Shown here: positions 54,511 through 63,859 of the stretch, piece by piece
How the letters are laid out: every line of letters starts with the position of its first letter
Position numbering within the stretch: position 1 is the first letter of the stretch
Assembly: GCA_015056495.1 (NCBI GenBank)
Contig: SVGC01000002.1
Location: forward strand, 62,001 to 126,000
From: Butyrivibrio sp.
GTDB taxonomy: Bacteria; Bacillota; Clostridia; Lachnospirales; Lachnospiraceae
Direction of reading: 5' to 3'
Length of the DNA: 64,000 nucleotides
The notes under the pieces: generated by a model
What the model saw: the letters and a program-made list of their open reading frames with translations, nothing else
What the model was told of the DNA's origin: nothing
The model's database searches: none
Translations under genes and position numbers: made by a program

Positions 54511-56262
54511 TTGAGCAATAACGTTGTTAGAGCCGATATGCTAAAAAAGATGTTTTTAGCCGGTGCTAAAAATCTTGAAGCAAAAAAGGAATGGATAAAT
54601 GAATTAAATGTTTTTCCTGTTCCTGACGGCGATACAGGTACAAATATGACAATGACGATCATGTCTGCTGCTAATGAGGTTAATAACCTTCCTGCAGACG
54701 CAGATATGGTTACAATCTGTAAGAGCATTTCTTCTGGGTCTCTTCGCGGTGCGAGAGGTAACTCAGGTGTTATTCTTTCACAGCTTCTTAGAGGATTTAC
54801 TAAATCTGTTAGAGATAATGAAGAACTTGATACACTTTTAATTGCAGATGGCTTTGAAAAGGCTGTTGAGACAGCATATAAGGCTGTTATGAAGCCAAAG
54901 GAAGGTACAATCCTTACAGTTGCCAAGGGTGCAAGTACTAAGGCTAGAGAACTTGCAGATGCTGGTGAGACAGATCTTGATAAGTTCTTTGAGGAGATCA
55001 TTAAATATGCTGATGAAGTATTAGCTAAGACTCCTGATATGCTTCCTGTTTTAAAACAGGCTGGCGTTGTTGATTCAGGCGGACAAGGTCTTGTACAGGT
55101 ACTTAAGGGAGCATATGATGGTTTCCTTGGAAAAGAGATCGACCTTACAATAACAGAGGATTCAGCAACTCCTGTATCAAAGAAGAGCACTACAGCACCT
55201 CAGGAAGAAGCAGATATTAAATTTGGCTATTGTACTGAGTTTATTGTTCTTTTAAATAAACCTCTTAATGTTAAGCAGGAAATAGATTTTAAGGCATTTC
55301 TTGAATCAATCGGTGACAGTATCGTATTAGTTGCTGATGATGAGATCTGCAAAGTACATGTACATTCTAATGATCCGGGTCTTGCTATCCAAAGGGCTCT
55401 TATGTATGGTCAGCTTTCAAACATGAAGATCGACAACATGAGAATGGAACATAGAGAAAAGCTTTTCCATGAAACTCAGGATGGCACATATGCTGAGATA
55501 AAGGTTGAGATCAATGGCGCAGCAGAGCAGACACCTACTTACAAGAAGGGTGATGATATTCCTCTTATGGAAGAGGCTAAGCCGGCTCCAGAGATGCCTA
55601 AGAAAGACATGGGCTTTGTTACTGTATGTGCTGGTGATGGACTTGCAGATATCTTTAGAGGACTTGGTGTAGACTACGTTATCGAGGGTGGTCAGACCAT
55701 GAACCCAAGTACTGCAGATATCTTAGATGCTATTGATAAAGTAAATGCTGATACAGTATTTGTTCTTCCAAACAACAAGAACATCATACTTGCAGCTAAT
55801 CAGGCTAAAGACCTTGTAGAAGATAAAAATGTCATTGTTATTCCTACAAAGACAGTTCCTCAGGGTGTTACAGCTATAATCAATTTCATTCCTGATATTG
55901 CAGCTTCTGATAACGAAGAAGCTATGAAGGATGCTATTACATCTGTTCATAGTGGTGAAGTTACATATGCTGTAAGAGATACAGTCATTGATGACGTTGA
56001 GATCAAGCAGGGTGATTACATGGGAATCGGCGATAGCGGTATTCTCGGTGTTGGTCAGGACAAAAATGAAGTTACTTTTGATATGATCAAAAAGCTGATG
56101 TCTGATGATCTGGAACTAATCAGTATCTACTATGGTAGTGATATTACTGAAGATGAAGCAACTAAGCTTCGTGATAAGGTTGCAGAAGAGTTTTCTAACT
56201 GCGATATAGAACTTCAGTATGGCGGACAGCCAATCTATTACTATATTGTATCTACAGAGTAA
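54511..56262 (+). CDS. fakA: Fatty acid kinase catalytic subunit / DAK2 domain protein (YloV)
   Basis: A 583-residue protein. The N-terminal DhaL-type ATP-binding domain (about 5-205) has N-V-F-P-V-P-D-G-D-T-G-T-N-M, the Mg-binding aspartates. A middle domain follows, and a DegV-like C-terminal domain (about 340-583). FakA phosphorylates fatty acids held by FakB, a DegV-family protein; one such gene lies at 58505. The start is TTG: GAGGAGGA is 8 bases upstream, while the nearby ATG at 54507 runs into a stop at once. Confidence 0.88.
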   Translation: MSNNVVRADMLKKMFLAGAKNLEAKKEWINELNVFPVPDGDTGTNMTMTIMSAANEVNNLPADADMVTICKSISSGSLRGARGNSGVILSQLLRGFTKSVRDNEELDTLLIADGFEKAVETAYKAVMKPKEGTILTVAKGASTKARELADAGETDLDKFFEEIIKYADEVLAKTPDMLPVLKQAGVVDSGGQGLVQVLKGAYDGFLGKEIDLTITEDSATPVSKKSTTAPQEEADIKFGYCTEFIVLLNKPLNVKQEIDFKAFLESIGDSIVLVADDEICKVHVHSNDPGLAIQRALMYGQLSNMKIDNMRMEHREKLFHETQDGTYAEIKVEINGAAEQTPTYKKGDDIPLMEEAKPAPEMPKKDMGFVTVCAGDGLADIFRGLGVDYVIEGGQTMNPSTADILDAIDKVNADTVFVLPNNKNIILAANQAKDLVEDKNVIVIPTKTVPQGVTAIINFIPDIAASDNEEAMKDAITSVHSGEVTYAVRDTVIDDVEIKQGDYMGIGDSGILGVGQDKNEVTFDMIKKLMSDDLELISIYYGSDITEDEATKLRDKVAEEFSNCDIELQYGGQPIYYYIVSTE

Positions 56263-56306
56263 TATTTTGAAGTATTGGATCTTTGATCCTAAAGCTAAAA
56301 TACATG

Positions 56307-56333
56307 GTGGTCGGTATTTACCGGCCACTTTTT
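56307..56333 (+). terminator. Hairpin terminator after fakA
   Basis: GTGG-T-CGGT with ACCG-G-CCAC (56307-56328) then TTTTT. It lies before the recG start. Confidence 0.75.
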
Positions 56334-56357
56334 AGATTATTTAGTGGGGAAACTTAT

Positions 56358-58424
56358 ATGAATGAACAGGCAATCCAGGAGTCTGTCATATCTTTAAAAG
56401 GAGTTGGAGATAAAACTGCAGCTCTTTTTAGCAAATGTAATGTTCATAATGTTGGGGATCTGATCCACTATTACCCAAGAGCCTATGACGAATATGGAGA
56501 GATCAAAAGAGTAAGTGATTCCAGAGTTGGAGAAATCTGTACCGTCAGATGCGTGATAACAGGAAGTATTACGAATCGTAAGGTCAGAAATCTTTCAATT
56601 CTGAATTTTGCTGCAAGTGATATAACAGGGCAGATCAAATTCACTTATTTTAACATGCCCTATTTACGAAGCTCTCTAAGATCAGGTAAATATTATATTT
56701 TCAGAGGTATGCTTCAGCAAAAAGGCACAAGCCTTGTTATGGAACAGGCTCAGATATTTACTGATGAAGAATATATCCCATTAAGTGGAAGCATGCAGCC
56801 AAGATACCCACTGGTCAAAGGTTTGACCAATAATACTGTCATAAAGACTGTAAAACAGGGACTGATGCTTACTGCTGGCATGGATGACCCTATTCCGGAA
56901 GATATTATATCTGAGATGGGGCTTACATCAATTAATGATGCTATAAGAAATATACATTTCCCATCTTCTAAGGATAAATTGTTAAAAGCTCATAGGAGAT
57001 TAGCTTTTGATGAATTTTTAACCTTTATCATCAAGGTAAGATTATTAAAGCAGCAATCTGATGAATCTGTTAACATTCATAAAATGATACCTGTATCAGA
57101 CACTGAGAGGCTTCTTGAATGCCTGCCTTTTAATCTGACTGCCACACAAGGCCATATCTGGGAAGAGATACAGAAGGATCTTGGCGGTAAGCATGTAATG
57201 AACAGACTCATCCAGGGAGATGTTGGATCCGGAAAGACCATTCTGGCCTTTTTGGCACTACTTATGACTGCTTCCAACGGATATCAGGGTGCCATAATGG
57301 CTCCAACTGAAGTTCTTGCCAGACAGCATTATGAATCTTTTGTTGATATGACAGAAAAATATGGCTTGAATCTTAAACCGGTCCTTCTTGTAGGTTCTCT
57401 ATCTGCAGCTCAGAAGAAAGCTGCCCAAAAGCTTATAGCCGAAGGAGATGCCAATCTTATAGTTGGAACCAATGCACTTATGCAGGAAAAGGTCTCCTAC
57501 AAAAATCTGGCACTGGTTATAACAGATGAACAACATAGATTTGGAGTAAGACAGAGATCTTTACTAGCCGGTAAAGGCGAAGAATGTCATGTGCTTGCCA
57601 TGAGTGCAACGCCTATCCCTAGAACTCTTGCAATTATTTTGTATGGCGATCTTCATATCTCAATATTAAATGAAATGCCTGGAGGAAGACTTCCAATTAA
57701 GAACTGCGTAGTAGGACCAAATTACAGGCCAACTGCTTATAAGTTTATCGCTGATCAGGTTGCTCAGGGACATCAGGCTTATGTCATATGTCCTATGATC
57801 GAGCAGGGTGAGATGGATGGGGTAGAAAATGTTACTGATTATACTCAGACATTAAAAGCAATGCTCCCTCCAAGCGTACGTATAGATATGCTTCATGGCA
57901 AAATGAAACCTGCTGTTAAAGACGAGCTCATGGAAGAATTTTCCAAAGGAAACATCGATGTTCTTGTTTCTACAACTGTAATAGAAGTAGGAATCAATGT
58001 ACCTAACGCTACGGTCATGATGATCGAGAATGCTGAACGCTTTGGACTTGCCCAGCTTCATCAGCTAAGAGGCCGTGTTGGTAGAGGAAATGCCCAGTCA
58101 TATTGCATTTTTATCAATAGTACCGGTAAAGAAGAGGCTCAGAAACGTCTGGATATCATGAATCATAGTAATGACGGCTTTAAGATAGCTGAGGAAGATC
58201 TTAAACAACGAGGTCCCGGTGACTTTTTTGGCGTAAGACAAAGTGGTGACCTTAATTTTGCCGTTGGTGATATTTATAATGACAGTGATCTGCTTCAAAA
58301 AGCTGCATTATATGCAGATAAGATATTAGAAGAGGATCCTGATCTGAAAATGGCTAAATATGAGAAGCTTAGACGCATTCTTTATCCGAATGGTTTGATT
58401 TCATTTGACTTTAGCACATTATAA
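56358..58424 (+). CDS. recG: ATP-dependent DNA helicase RecG
   Basis: A 688-residue fork-reversal helicase. An N-terminal wedge/OB domain (about 1-155; L-K-G-V-G-D-K-T-A-A-L-F) is followed by the helicase core: Walker A G-D-V-G-S-G-K-T, D-E-Q-H-R-F, M-S-A-T-P-I-P-R-T and Q-L-R-G-R-V-G-R-G. The TRG-type C-terminal motif is present (D-L-K-Q-R-G-P-G-D-F-F-G). The ATG at 56358 with GGGGA upstream lies after the terminator hairpin. Confidence 0.96.
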   Translation: MNEQAIQESVISLKGVGDKTAALFSKCNVHNVGDLIHYYPRAYDEYGEIKRVSDSRVGEICTVRCVITGSITNRKVRNLSILNFAASDITGQIKFTYFNMPYLRSSLRSGKYYIFRGMLQQKGTSLVMEQAQIFTDEEYIPLSGSMQPRYPLVKGLTNNTVIKTVKQGLMLTAGMDDPIPEDIISEMGLTSINDAIRNIHFPSSKDKLLKAHRRLAFDEFLTFIIKVRLLKQQSDESVNIHKMIPVSDTERLLECLPFNLTATQGHIWEEIQKDLGGKHVMNRLIQGDVGSGKTILAFLALLMTASNGYQGAIMAPTEVLARQHYESFVDMTEKYGLNLKPVLLVGSLSAAQKKAAQKLIAEGDANLIVGTNALMQEKVSYKNLALVITDEQHRFGVRQRSLLAGKGEECHVLAMSATPIPRTLAIILYGDLHISILNEMPGGRLPIKNCVVGPNYRPTAYKFIADQVAQGHQAYVICPMIEQGEMDGVENVTDYTQTLKAMLPPSVRIDMLHGKMKPAVKDELMEEFSKGNIDVLVSTTVIEVGINVPNATVMMIENAERFGLAQLHQLRGRVGRGNAQSYCIFINSTGKEEAQKRLDIMNHSNDGFKIAEEDLKQRGPGDFFGVRQSGDLNFAVGDIYNDSDLLQKAALYADKILEEDPDLKMAKYEKLRRILYPNGLISFDFSTL

Positions 58425-58504
58425 AAGTATCATTATTATCGTATAAAATTTTTTTAACTATATATTTAGACTTGATTTATTTGATGAAAGTCAGTGGAGG
58501 AGAA

Positions 58505-59374
58505 ATGTCTAAAGTAGCGATTGTAACAGATAGTAATAGTGGTATTACGCAGGCGCAGGCTAAGGAACTTGGGATCTATGTTGTTCCAATGCCTTTTATG
58601 ATCAATGATAAAGAATATTTTGAAGACATCAATTTGACTCAGGAAGAGTTCTATAAATTACTTGCTGAAGATGCTAATGTTTCAACAAGTCAGCCTACTC
58701 CTGATTCTCTTATGAAGACATGGGACAATATTCTCAAGGATTATGAGCAGATTGTTTATATACCAATGAGCAGTGGCCTTTCAGGCTCTTGCCAGAGCGC
58801 ATATATGATTGCTATGCAGTTTTATGATGGCAAGGTATTTGTAGTAGATAATCAGAGAATCTCAGTAACTCAGAGACAGTCTGTTTTAGATGCTTTTGAA
58901 ATGGCTGAAAAAGGCATGAGTGGTGAAGAGATCAGAGATAAGCTCGTTGAGGTCAAGTTTGAGTCAAGTATATATATTATGCTGGATACTCTGTACTATC
59001 TTAAAAAGGGTGGAAGGATCACTCCTGCAGCTGCTGCACTTGGAACACTTCTCCGTTTAAAGCCTGTACTTCAGATCCAAGGTGAAAAGCTTGATGCTTT
59101 TGCCAAGGCAAGAACTTCAAATCAGGGAAAGACCATTATGATCAATGCCATGAAAAAAGATTTTGAAGAGCGTTTTGGCGGATTTGATGCAAAAGATGTA
59201 TGGCTTTCAGGAGCATATACATTTGATAAAGATGGAGCTATGAATTGGAAGAAAGAAGTAGAAGAGGCATTCCCAGGTTATGAGATGCATCTTGATCCTC
59301 TTTCACTTAGTGTTGCCTGCCATATTGGACCTGGCGCACTTGCTATTGCAGCTTCCAGAAAGATACATGTTTAA
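58505..59374 (+). CDS. DegV family (FakB-like) fatty-acid-binding protein
   Basis: A 289-residue DegV protein that would present a fatty acid to FakA. The N terminus has I-V-T-D-S-N-S-G-I-T. The carboxylate-binding loop is S-T-S-Q-P-T-P, and S-S-G-L-S-G-S and the final H-I-G-P-G-A-L are conserved. GTGGAGGAG is the ribosome site. fakA is 2.2 kb upstream with only recG between, so a FakA/FakB pair is likely. Confidence 0.9.
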   Translation: MSKVAIVTDSNSGITQAQAKELGIYVVPMPFMINDKEYFEDINLTQEEFYKLLAEDANVSTSQPTPDSLMKTWDNILKDYEQIVYIPMSSGLSGSCQSAYMIAMQFYDGKVFVVDNQRISVTQRQSVLDAFEMAEKGMSGEEIRDKLVEVKFESSIYIMLDTLYYLKKGGRITPAAAALGTLLRLKPVLQIQGEKLDAFAKARTSNQGKTIMINAMKKDFEERFGGFDAKDVWLSGAYTFDKDGAMNWKKEVEEAFPGYEMHLDPLSLSVACHIGPGALAIAASRKIHV

Positions 59375-59394
59375 TTCCATGATTTATGAAATTT

Positions 59395-59437
59395 GAAAAC
59401 AGGCTTTTAAAGGCAACTTACCTATCAGCTTGTTTTC
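59395..59437. repeat. Inverted repeat after the DegV gene
   Basis: GAAAACAGGCT (59395-59405) and AGCTTGTTTTC (59427-59437), one G-U type mismatch, with AT-rich sequence after it. Possible weak terminator. Confidence 0.4.
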
Positions 59438-59454
59438 TATATTAAAATTTTTAT

Positions 59455-59479
59455 GAAATCCGCAACATGTGCGGATTTC
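59455..59479. promoter_or_regulatory. Perfect palindrome upstream of the topoisomerase pair
   Basis: GAAATCCGCA (59455-59464) and TGCGGATTTC (59470-59479), perfect 10-base arms around ACATG, with no T-run. It is 54 bases before the start codon, so it could be an operator or leader hairpin. Confidence 0.5.
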
Positions 59480-59532
59480 TGCAATTAACTCAAAATAATA
59501 CCAATTAAGTTTTTAGGGGGTTATATCTATAT

Positions 59533-61455
59533 ATGTCTGAAAATAATCAGTATGGCGCGTCCAGTATTACTGTACTAGAAGGTCTCGAGGCTGTTAGAAA
59601 AAGACCGGGAATGTATATTGGAAGCGTTTCTACTCGTGGACTTAACCATCTTGTATACGAGATAGTAGATAATGCAGTCGACGAGCACCTTGCAGGTTAC
59701 TGCAGCCATATTCATGTGACTCTTGAAGAAGACGGATCTGCGACTGTAGAAGATAACGGTCGTGGTATCCCAGTTGGTATGCACGCCAAGGGAATTACTG
59801 CTGAACGAGTAGTTCTTACTATGCTGCATGCCGGTGGTAAATTTGATAATAATGCTTATAAGACCAGCGGTGGTTTACACGGCGTTGGTTCATCAGTTGT
59901 TAACGCACTTTCTACAAGATTAGATATCAGTATCAAAAGAGATGGTCATATCTATAAAGACAGCTACGAAAGAGGTATTCCAACAACAGAGCTTATTAAT
60001 GGACTTCTTCCAGTAGTTGGCGACACCAAGAAAACCGGAACAACAATAAATTTCCTTCCGGATGATACTATTTTTGAAAAAACAAGATTTAAAGAAGATG
60101 AAATAAAGAACAGATTACATGAGACAGCTTATTTAAATCCTGAACTTACTATTATTTTTGATGATAAGAGGCCTGATACTATGGAACATGTTGAGTTCCA
60201 TGAGCCGGACGGCATCACAGGCTTTATTCAGGATATGAATAAGTCAAAAGAAGTTGTTCATGATGTAATTGCATTTTCAGGTGAGAGCGAAGGCATATCT
60301 GTTGAGATCGCATTCCAGTATGTTAATGAGTTCCATGAAGATGTCCTTGGTTTTTGTAATAATATTTACAATGCTGAAGGCGGTACACATATTACCGGCT
60401 TTAAAACCATGTTTACAAATATCATCAACAACTATGCAAGAGAATTGAACATCCTTAAGGATAAGGATGTTAACTTTACAGGTGCTGATGTTCGAAATGG
60501 TATGACAGCTGTTATATCTATCAAACATCCTGATCCTAGATTTGAGGGTCAGACCAAGACCAAGCTTGATAATCAGGATGCTACCAAGGTTGTATCCAAG
60601 ATAACAGGTGATGAGCTTACAAGATATTTTGACAGAAATCTCGAGACATTAAAATCTATTATCGGCTGTGCTGAAAAAGCTGCCAAGATCCGTAAAACAG
60701 AAGAAAAAGCAAAGACAAATATGCTGACAAAGCAGAAATACTCTTTTGATTCTAACGGAAAGCTTGCTAACTGTATCAGTAAAGAGGCTGATAAGTGTGA
60801 AATCTTCATAGTAGAGGGTGATTCTGCCGGTGGTAGTGCCAAGATGGCCAGAGATAGAATGTATCAGGCTATCCTGCCTATCAGAGGTAAGATCCTTAAC
60901 GTAGAAAAAGCCAGCATTGATAAGGTACTTGCCAATGCTGAGATCAAGGCTATGATCAATGCCTTTGGATGCGGATTTTCAGAGGGCTACGGCAATGACT
61001 TTGATATTTCCAAGCTTCGCTATGACAAGATCGTTATCATGGCCGATGCCGACGTAGATGGTGAACATATTGCCACACTGCTTTTGACATTGTTCTATAG
61101 ATTTATGCCGGAGCTAATTTTCCAGGGTCACGTATATATTGCAATGCCACCTCTTTATAAGGTTATGCCTTCTAAAGGTAAAGAAGAGTATCTCTATGAT
61201 GATGCGGCACTTGATAAATATCGCAAGACACACAAAGGCAATTTTACTCTTCAGAGATATAAGGGTCTTGGTGAGATGGATCCTACTCAGTTATGGGAGA
61301 CAACACTTGATCCTGCTCGTCGTATGATGAGAGTAGTTGAAATAGATGATGCTAAAATGGCATCTCAGATGACTGAACTTCTTATGGGTACTGACGTACC
61401 TCCTAGAAGAGACTTCATACATCAGCATGCAACAGACGCAGAGCTTGATATTTGA
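59533..61455 (+). CDS. Type IIA DNA topoisomerase subunit B (GyrB/ParE)
   Basis: A 640-residue ATPase subunit. It has the GHKL ATPase (E-I-V-D-N-A-V-D-E, D-N-G-R-G-I-P, G-L-H-G-V-G), transducer domain, Toprim (E-G-D-S-A-G-G and D-A-D-V-D-G), and C-terminal domain with R-Y-K-G-L-G-E-M. Full length for GyrB or ParE. The partner gene lacks a canonical GyrA box, so this pair may be topoisomerase IV or a second gyrase-like enzyme. Its location by recG and rsmD, away from dnaA, also suggests a second pair. Confidence 0.9.
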   Translation: MSENNQYGASSITVLEGLEAVRKRPGMYIGSVSTRGLNHLVYEIVDNAVDEHLAGYCSHIHVTLEEDGSATVEDNGRGIPVGMHAKGITAERVVLTMLHAGGKFDNNAYKTSGGLHGVGSSVVNALSTRLDISIKRDGHIYKDSYERGIPTTELINGLLPVVGDTKKTGTTINFLPDDTIFEKTRFKEDEIKNRLHETAYLNPELTIIFDDKRPDTMEHVEFHEPDGITGFIQDMNKSKEVVHDVIAFSGESEGISVEIAFQYVNEFHEDVLGFCNNIYNAEGGTHITGFKTMFTNIINNYARELNILKDKDVNFTGADVRNGMTAVISIKHPDPRFEGQTKTKLDNQDATKVVSKITGDELTRYFDRNLETLKSIIGCAEKAAKIRKTEEKAKTNMLTKQKYSFDSNGKLANCISKEADKCEIFIVEGDSAGGSAKMARDRMYQAILPIRGKILNVEKASIDKVLANAEIKAMINAFGCGFSEGYGNDFDISKLRYDKIVIMADADVDGEHIATLLLTLFYRFMPELIFQGHVYIAMPPLYKVMPSKGKEEYLYDDAALDKYRKTHKGNFTLQRYKGLGEMDPTQLWETTLDPARRMMRVVEIDDAKMASQMTELLMGTDVPPRRDFIHQHATDAELDI

Positions 61456-61502
61456 TTTTTATGATATAGGAAATTTCTCCGAAATTCCTATATCATAAAA
61501 AA
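61456..61502 (+). terminator. Long hairpin after the B subunit gene
   Basis: TTTTTATGATATAGG with AATTTC pairs across a CTC loop with GAAATT and CCTATATCATAAAAA, more than 20 base pairs with one bulge. Its A/T-rich ends could act in either direction, but it precedes the A subunit gene, so it may attenuate. Confidence 0.55.
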
Positions 61503-61592
61503 CGCTCCGCTATGGATGCGCACTCGCGCGATAGGAATATGTTGCATAAATGCAACCGCGCTCGGCGCGAGAATGTCGCAAGCGACATTCTT
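61501..61592. repeat. G+C-rich palindromic cluster between the topoisomerase genes
   Basis: CTCGCGC (61523-61529) pairs with GCGCGAG (61565-61571). GTTGCAT-aa-ATGCAAC (61541-61556) and GAATGTCGC/GCGACATTC (61571-61579 and 61582-61590) are further hairpins. There is no open reading frame. The GAATGTC core matches the hairpin after ilvE. Confidence 0.6.
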
Positions 61593-61621
61593 ATTTATTA
61601 TGAAGATAGGGGAAACTATTA

Positions 61622-63859
61622 GTGGAAGATAATATAGTACGCTCAGAATATTCTGAGATAATGCAAAAATCATTTATAGACTACGCAATGAGTGTCATCG
61701 TTGCCAGAGCTCTTCCTGATATAAGAGATGGACTTAAACCTGTTCAGAGAAGAACTCTGTATGATATGTATGAACTTGGTATCAGATATGACAGACCTTA
61801 CAGGAAGAGTGCCCGTATCGTCGGTGATACCATGGGTAAATATCATCCTCATGGTGACAGTTCTATCTATGAATGTCTTGTAGTAATGGCTCAGGACTTC
61901 AAGAAGAGCATTCCTTTAGTAGACGGTCATGGTAACTTTGGTACTATCGAAGGCGATGGCGCCGCTGCCATGCGTTATACAGAGGCAAGACTTGCAAGAG
62001 TCACACAGGAAACCTTCCTTGAGGATCTTGATAAAGATGTAGTTGATTTTCAGCCAAACTTTGATGAGACAGAAAAGGAACCATCAGTACTTCCTGTTAA
62101 AATACCTAATTTCCTGATAAACGGATCAGAAGGTATTGCAGTAGGTATGGCTACCAGCACTCCGCCTCACAATGCATCTGAAGTCATTGATGCTGAGATA
62201 GCATTTATGAAAAATGATCAGCTTACAAGTGCTCAGCTGATGAAATATATCAAAGGACCTGATTTTCCAACAGGTGGAATCGTTATAAACAAGGATGACC
62301 TGAAGGAAATTTATGAGACAGGTACCGGTAAGATAAGATTAAGAGGTAAAGTAACAACAGAGAAGGGTAAGAGCGGTCACATAAACCTTGTGATCACTGA
62401 GATCCCTTATACAATGATCGGTGCAGGTATCGGTAAGTTCATGTCTGATGTTGCTGCTTTAGCTGAAAATAAAGTAAGTAATGACATAATCGATATCTCT
62501 AACCAGTCTTCAAAAGAAGGTATCCGAATTGTTATCGAATTAAAGAAGGATACTAATGTAGAGAACTTTACCAACCTTCTTTACAAGAAGACCAAGCTGG
62601 AGGATACATTTGGTGTAAATATGCTGGCAATCGATCATGGCAGACCAGAGACCATGGGACTTCGTCAGATCCTTAAAGCCAATGTAGACTTCTTGTATGA
62701 GATAACAACTAGAAAATATAACACTCTTTTAAAGAAAGAGCAGGATAAACGTGAGGTTCAGGAAGGCCTTATCAAGGCTTGCAACGTTATAGACCTTGTT
62801 ATTGAGATAATCCGAGGCTCAAAAGACAGAGCAATGGCAAAAGACTGTCTTGTAAATGGTAATACAGAAGGCATCAAGTTTAAATCAAGAGAATCAGCTG
62901 TAATGGCTGCCAACCTTCTTTTTACTGAAAGACAGGCAGATGCTATACTTGATATGAGACTTTATAGATTAAGTGGTCTTGAACTTGATGCTCTTGTAAA
63001 AGAACATGAGCAGACAGTTGCTAATATCTATCGTTACGAAGATATTCTTGAGGACCGTGAATCAATGTCTATGGTACTTCAGGATGAGCTTACACAGATC
63101 AAAAAGCAGCTTGGAGCCAAGAGAAGAACTGAAATAGACAATAAAGAAGAAGCAGTATATGAAGAAAAGCCAATCGAAGAGATGGATGTGGCATTTATCA
63201 TGGATAGATTTGGTTATGCCAAGACTATTGATGCTTCAACTTATGAAAGAAATATTGAGACGATCCAGAATGAGTTCAAGTACTCATTTATTATGAAAAA
63301 TACCGGCAAGGTATGCATTTTTACCAATAACGGACAACTCCATACTATCAAAGCCATGGATCTGCCTCAGGGTAAAATGAGAGATAAAGGCGTTCCAATC
63401 GATAATATCAGTAATTTTGATACTTCAAACGAGCAGATCATACTTGTTACAAGCCAGTCAGAGCTCAATCTTTACAGACTTATGTTTGTAACAAAATATG
63501 CAAGTATGAAGGTTGTAGATGGCGGAGAGTTTGATGTTGCCAAGAGAACAGTTGCAGCAACCAAGTTAAATGATGATGACGAAGTTGTAAATGTAACAGT
63601 TTTGAAAGAACAGAAAACTGTCGTGCTTGTTTCAGAAAATGGATATTTCCTCAGGTTCAATGTTTCTGATATACCTGAGAAAAAGAAAGCTGCTGTCGGT
63701 GTAAGAGGTATGCGTCTGGATGGTAAAGATTCTATAAGAGATGTTTATTATCTTGGCGAGTTTGAAGAAAAGACTATAGAACACAATAGTAAAAAGCTTG
63801 AACTTAGTCACTTAAAGATAACCAGTAGAGATACGAAGGGAACAAAGGTAAGATTATGA
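61622..63859 (+). CDS. Type IIA DNA topoisomerase subunit A, short (GyrA/ParC)
   Basis: A 745-residue breakage-reunion subunit. R-A-L-P-D-I-R-D-G-L-K-P-V-Q-R-R and H-P-H-G-D-S-S-I-Y-E mark the N terminus (quinolone region Ser-Ser...Glu). The catalytic Tyr is in A-M-R-Y-T-E-A-R-L. The C-terminal beta-propeller (about 515-745) is short and has no Q-R-R-G-G-K-G GyrA box; the position reads D-A-S-T-Y-E-R-N-I-E-T. GyrA is usually 800 or more residues. This favours a decatenase-like role over supercoiling. The start is GTG with AGGGG upstream. It overlaps rsmD by four bases. Confidence 0.88.
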   Translation: MEDNIVRSEYSEIMQKSFIDYAMSVIVARALPDIRDGLKPVQRRTLYDMYELGIRYDRPYRKSARIVGDTMGKYHPHGDSSIYECLVVMAQDFKKSIPLVDGHGNFGTIEGDGAAAMRYTEARLARVTQETFLEDLDKDVVDFQPNFDETEKEPSVLPVKIPNFLINGSEGIAVGMATSTPPHNASEVIDAEIAFMKNDQLTSAQLMKYIKGPDFPTGGIVINKDDLKEIYETGTGKIRLRGKVTTEKGKSGHINLVITEIPYTMIGAGIGKFMSDVAALAENKVSNDIIDISNQSSKEGIRIVIELKKDTNVENFTNLLYKKTKLEDTFGVNMLAIDHGRPETMGLRQILKANVDFLYEITTRKYNTLLKKEQDKREVQEGLIKACNVIDLVIEIIRGSKDRAMAKDCLVNGNTEGIKFKSRESAVMAANLLFTERQADAILDMRLYRLSGLELDALVKEHEQTVANIYRYEDILEDRESMSMVLQDELTQIKKQLGAKRRTEIDNKEEAVYEEKPIEEMDVAFIMDRFGYAKTIDASTYERNIETIQNEFKYSFIMKNTGKVCIFTNNGQLHTIKAMDLPQGKMRDKGVPIDNISNFDTSNEQIILVTSQSELNLYRLMFVTKYASMKVVDGGEFDVAKRTVAATKLNDDDEVVNVTVLKEQKTVVLVSENGYFLRFNVSDIPEKKKAAVGVRGMRLDGKDSIRDVYYLGEFEEKTIEHNSKKLELSHLKITSRDTKGTKVRL

